Below are positions 5,350 to 5,904 of a stretch of DNA of 5,904 nt, in pieces. Below the pieces are notes generated by a model. It did no database searches and had not been told where the DNA came from. It worked only from the letters and a program-made list of their open reading frames with translations. Source of the DNA: Aquificaceae bacterium. GTDB lineage: Bacteria > Aquificota > Aquificia > Aquificales > Aquificaceae. Position numbers and translations under genes: made by a program. Within the stretch, counting starts at the first letter, position 1. Every line of letters begins with the position of its first letter. The DNA lies in NCBI GenBank assembly GCA_015487365.1, contig WFPT01000122.1, positions 1 through 5,904 of the forward strand, read 5' to 3'.

Positions 5350-5904
5350 TGAGGACATTCCTCCTTACTAACGACGATGGCTTTAACTCGGAAGGACTTT
5401 TGGCTTTAAGGGAGGAATTAAAGAACTACGGAAGGGTGGTGGTGGTGGCTCCCGACAGGAATTTAAGCGGGGTAGGTCACTCCCTAACCTTCAAGGAGCC
5501 TTTAAGGATGAAGGAGCTGGAGGAGGACTTCTTCGTGGTAATGGGGGGGACTCCCGCTGACTGCATACATTTAGGATACTTTGTGGTCCTAAACTCAAAA
5601 AAACCGGATATGGTGGTATCTGGAATAAATCTAGGTCCAAACTTAGGTGAGGACATAACCTACTCTGGGACGGTTTCGGGGGCCATGGAGGGTAGGATTC
5701 TGGGTATAAAGTCGGTAGCCCTTTCCCTCTTTGGTTATAGGGAGGGGGAAACGGATTTTAAGGAGGTGAGCCAGGTTGCTGTCTCGCTGATTCAAAAGAT
5801 ATGCCAGATGGAAATCCCGGAGGACACATACCTTAACATAAACATACCCAACTTGCCAAAGGGTGAGATAAGGGGTGTTAAAATAACGAGGATGGGGCGG
5901 AGGA
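5349..5904 (+). CDS. surE: 5'-nucleotidase SurE, 5' part
   Basis: Cytoplasmic metal-dependent phosphatase that removes phosphate from nucleoside 5'- or 3'-monophosphates and, in some species, short polyphosphate. The first 185 codons are present and the gene runs off the right edge. SurE is usually about 250 aa, so roughly the last quarter is missing. The N-terminal TNDDG (7-11) supplies the metal-binding Asp pair D9/D10. S40 in the RNLSG segment and N94 in SGINLGPN (91-98) complete the metal site, and the family hallmark YSGTV followed by EG covers 105-115. Codons stay open to the end, finishing in the family-typical KITRMGRR stretch. Start ATG 5349 shares its A with the rho TGA. The nearest AAAGG (5331-5335) is 13 nt upstream, which is rather far, so re-initiation after rho translation is likely. 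Confidence 0.95.
   Translation, partial: MRTFLLTNDDGFNSEGLLALREELKNYGRVVVVAPDRNLSGVGHSLTFKEPLRMKELEEDFFVVMGGTPADCIHLGYFVVLNSKKPDMVVSGINLGPNLGEDITYSGTVSGAMEGRILGIKSVALSLFGYREGETDFKEVSQVAVSLIQKICQMEIPEDTYLNINIPNLPKGEIRGVKITRMGRR

Overview
The window looks like ordinary chromosome from a thermophilic bacterium, most likely a member of the Aquificales (Hydrogenobacter, Thermocrinis or Aquifex type). Three things point that way: proteins rich in Lys, Glu and Ile and poor in Gln, heavy use of AGG/AGA (Arg) and ATA (Ile) codons, and a CRISPR repeat that on the minus strand (GTTCCTAATG...TTTAAAC) resembles, from memory, the Aquifex repeat family. The placement is an inference from sequence style, not a database match. 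All recognised protein genes lie on the + strand, packed with gaps of 1-2 nt or a 1-nt overlap inside each operon.

Region 1 (1-1572): the last codons of a possible upstream gene, then frr (ribosome recycling factor), then a multi-span membrane protein of the UPF0104 / lysylphosphatidylglycerol-synthase transmembrane family. The membrane gene starts with GTG 1 nt after the frr stop.

Region 2 (1573-2119): a gene-free stretch of about 550 bases. It holds a four-repeat CRISPR array (1610-1846) with no cas genes in view, a possible decayed repeat at its left edge, an AT-rich leader candidate on its right, a set of mutually exclusive short hairpins (1963-1992), an 8-bp tandem repeat ending in a hairpin (2005-2040), and a good sigma70-type promoter (2056-2085) for the next operon.

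Region 3 (2120-5904): a probably exported PEBP/YbhB-like protein, then mnmE (tRNA wobble-uridine modification GTPase), a GC-rich 108-nt gap, rho (transcription termination helicase) and the 5' part of surE (5'-nucleotidase). The mnmE-rho gap can fold into an H-type pseudoknot followed directly by a 10-11 bp stem-loop that stops just before the rho ribosome binding site. This is the best candidate here for an undescribed element, possibly a cis-regulatory leader controlling rho.

Apart from CRISPR and the membrane protein, the genes are core information-processing and housekeeping functions (ribosome recycling, tRNA modification, transcription termination, nucleotide phosphatase). I found no clear mobile element, tRNA, rRNA, toxin-antitoxin pair or new defence operon.
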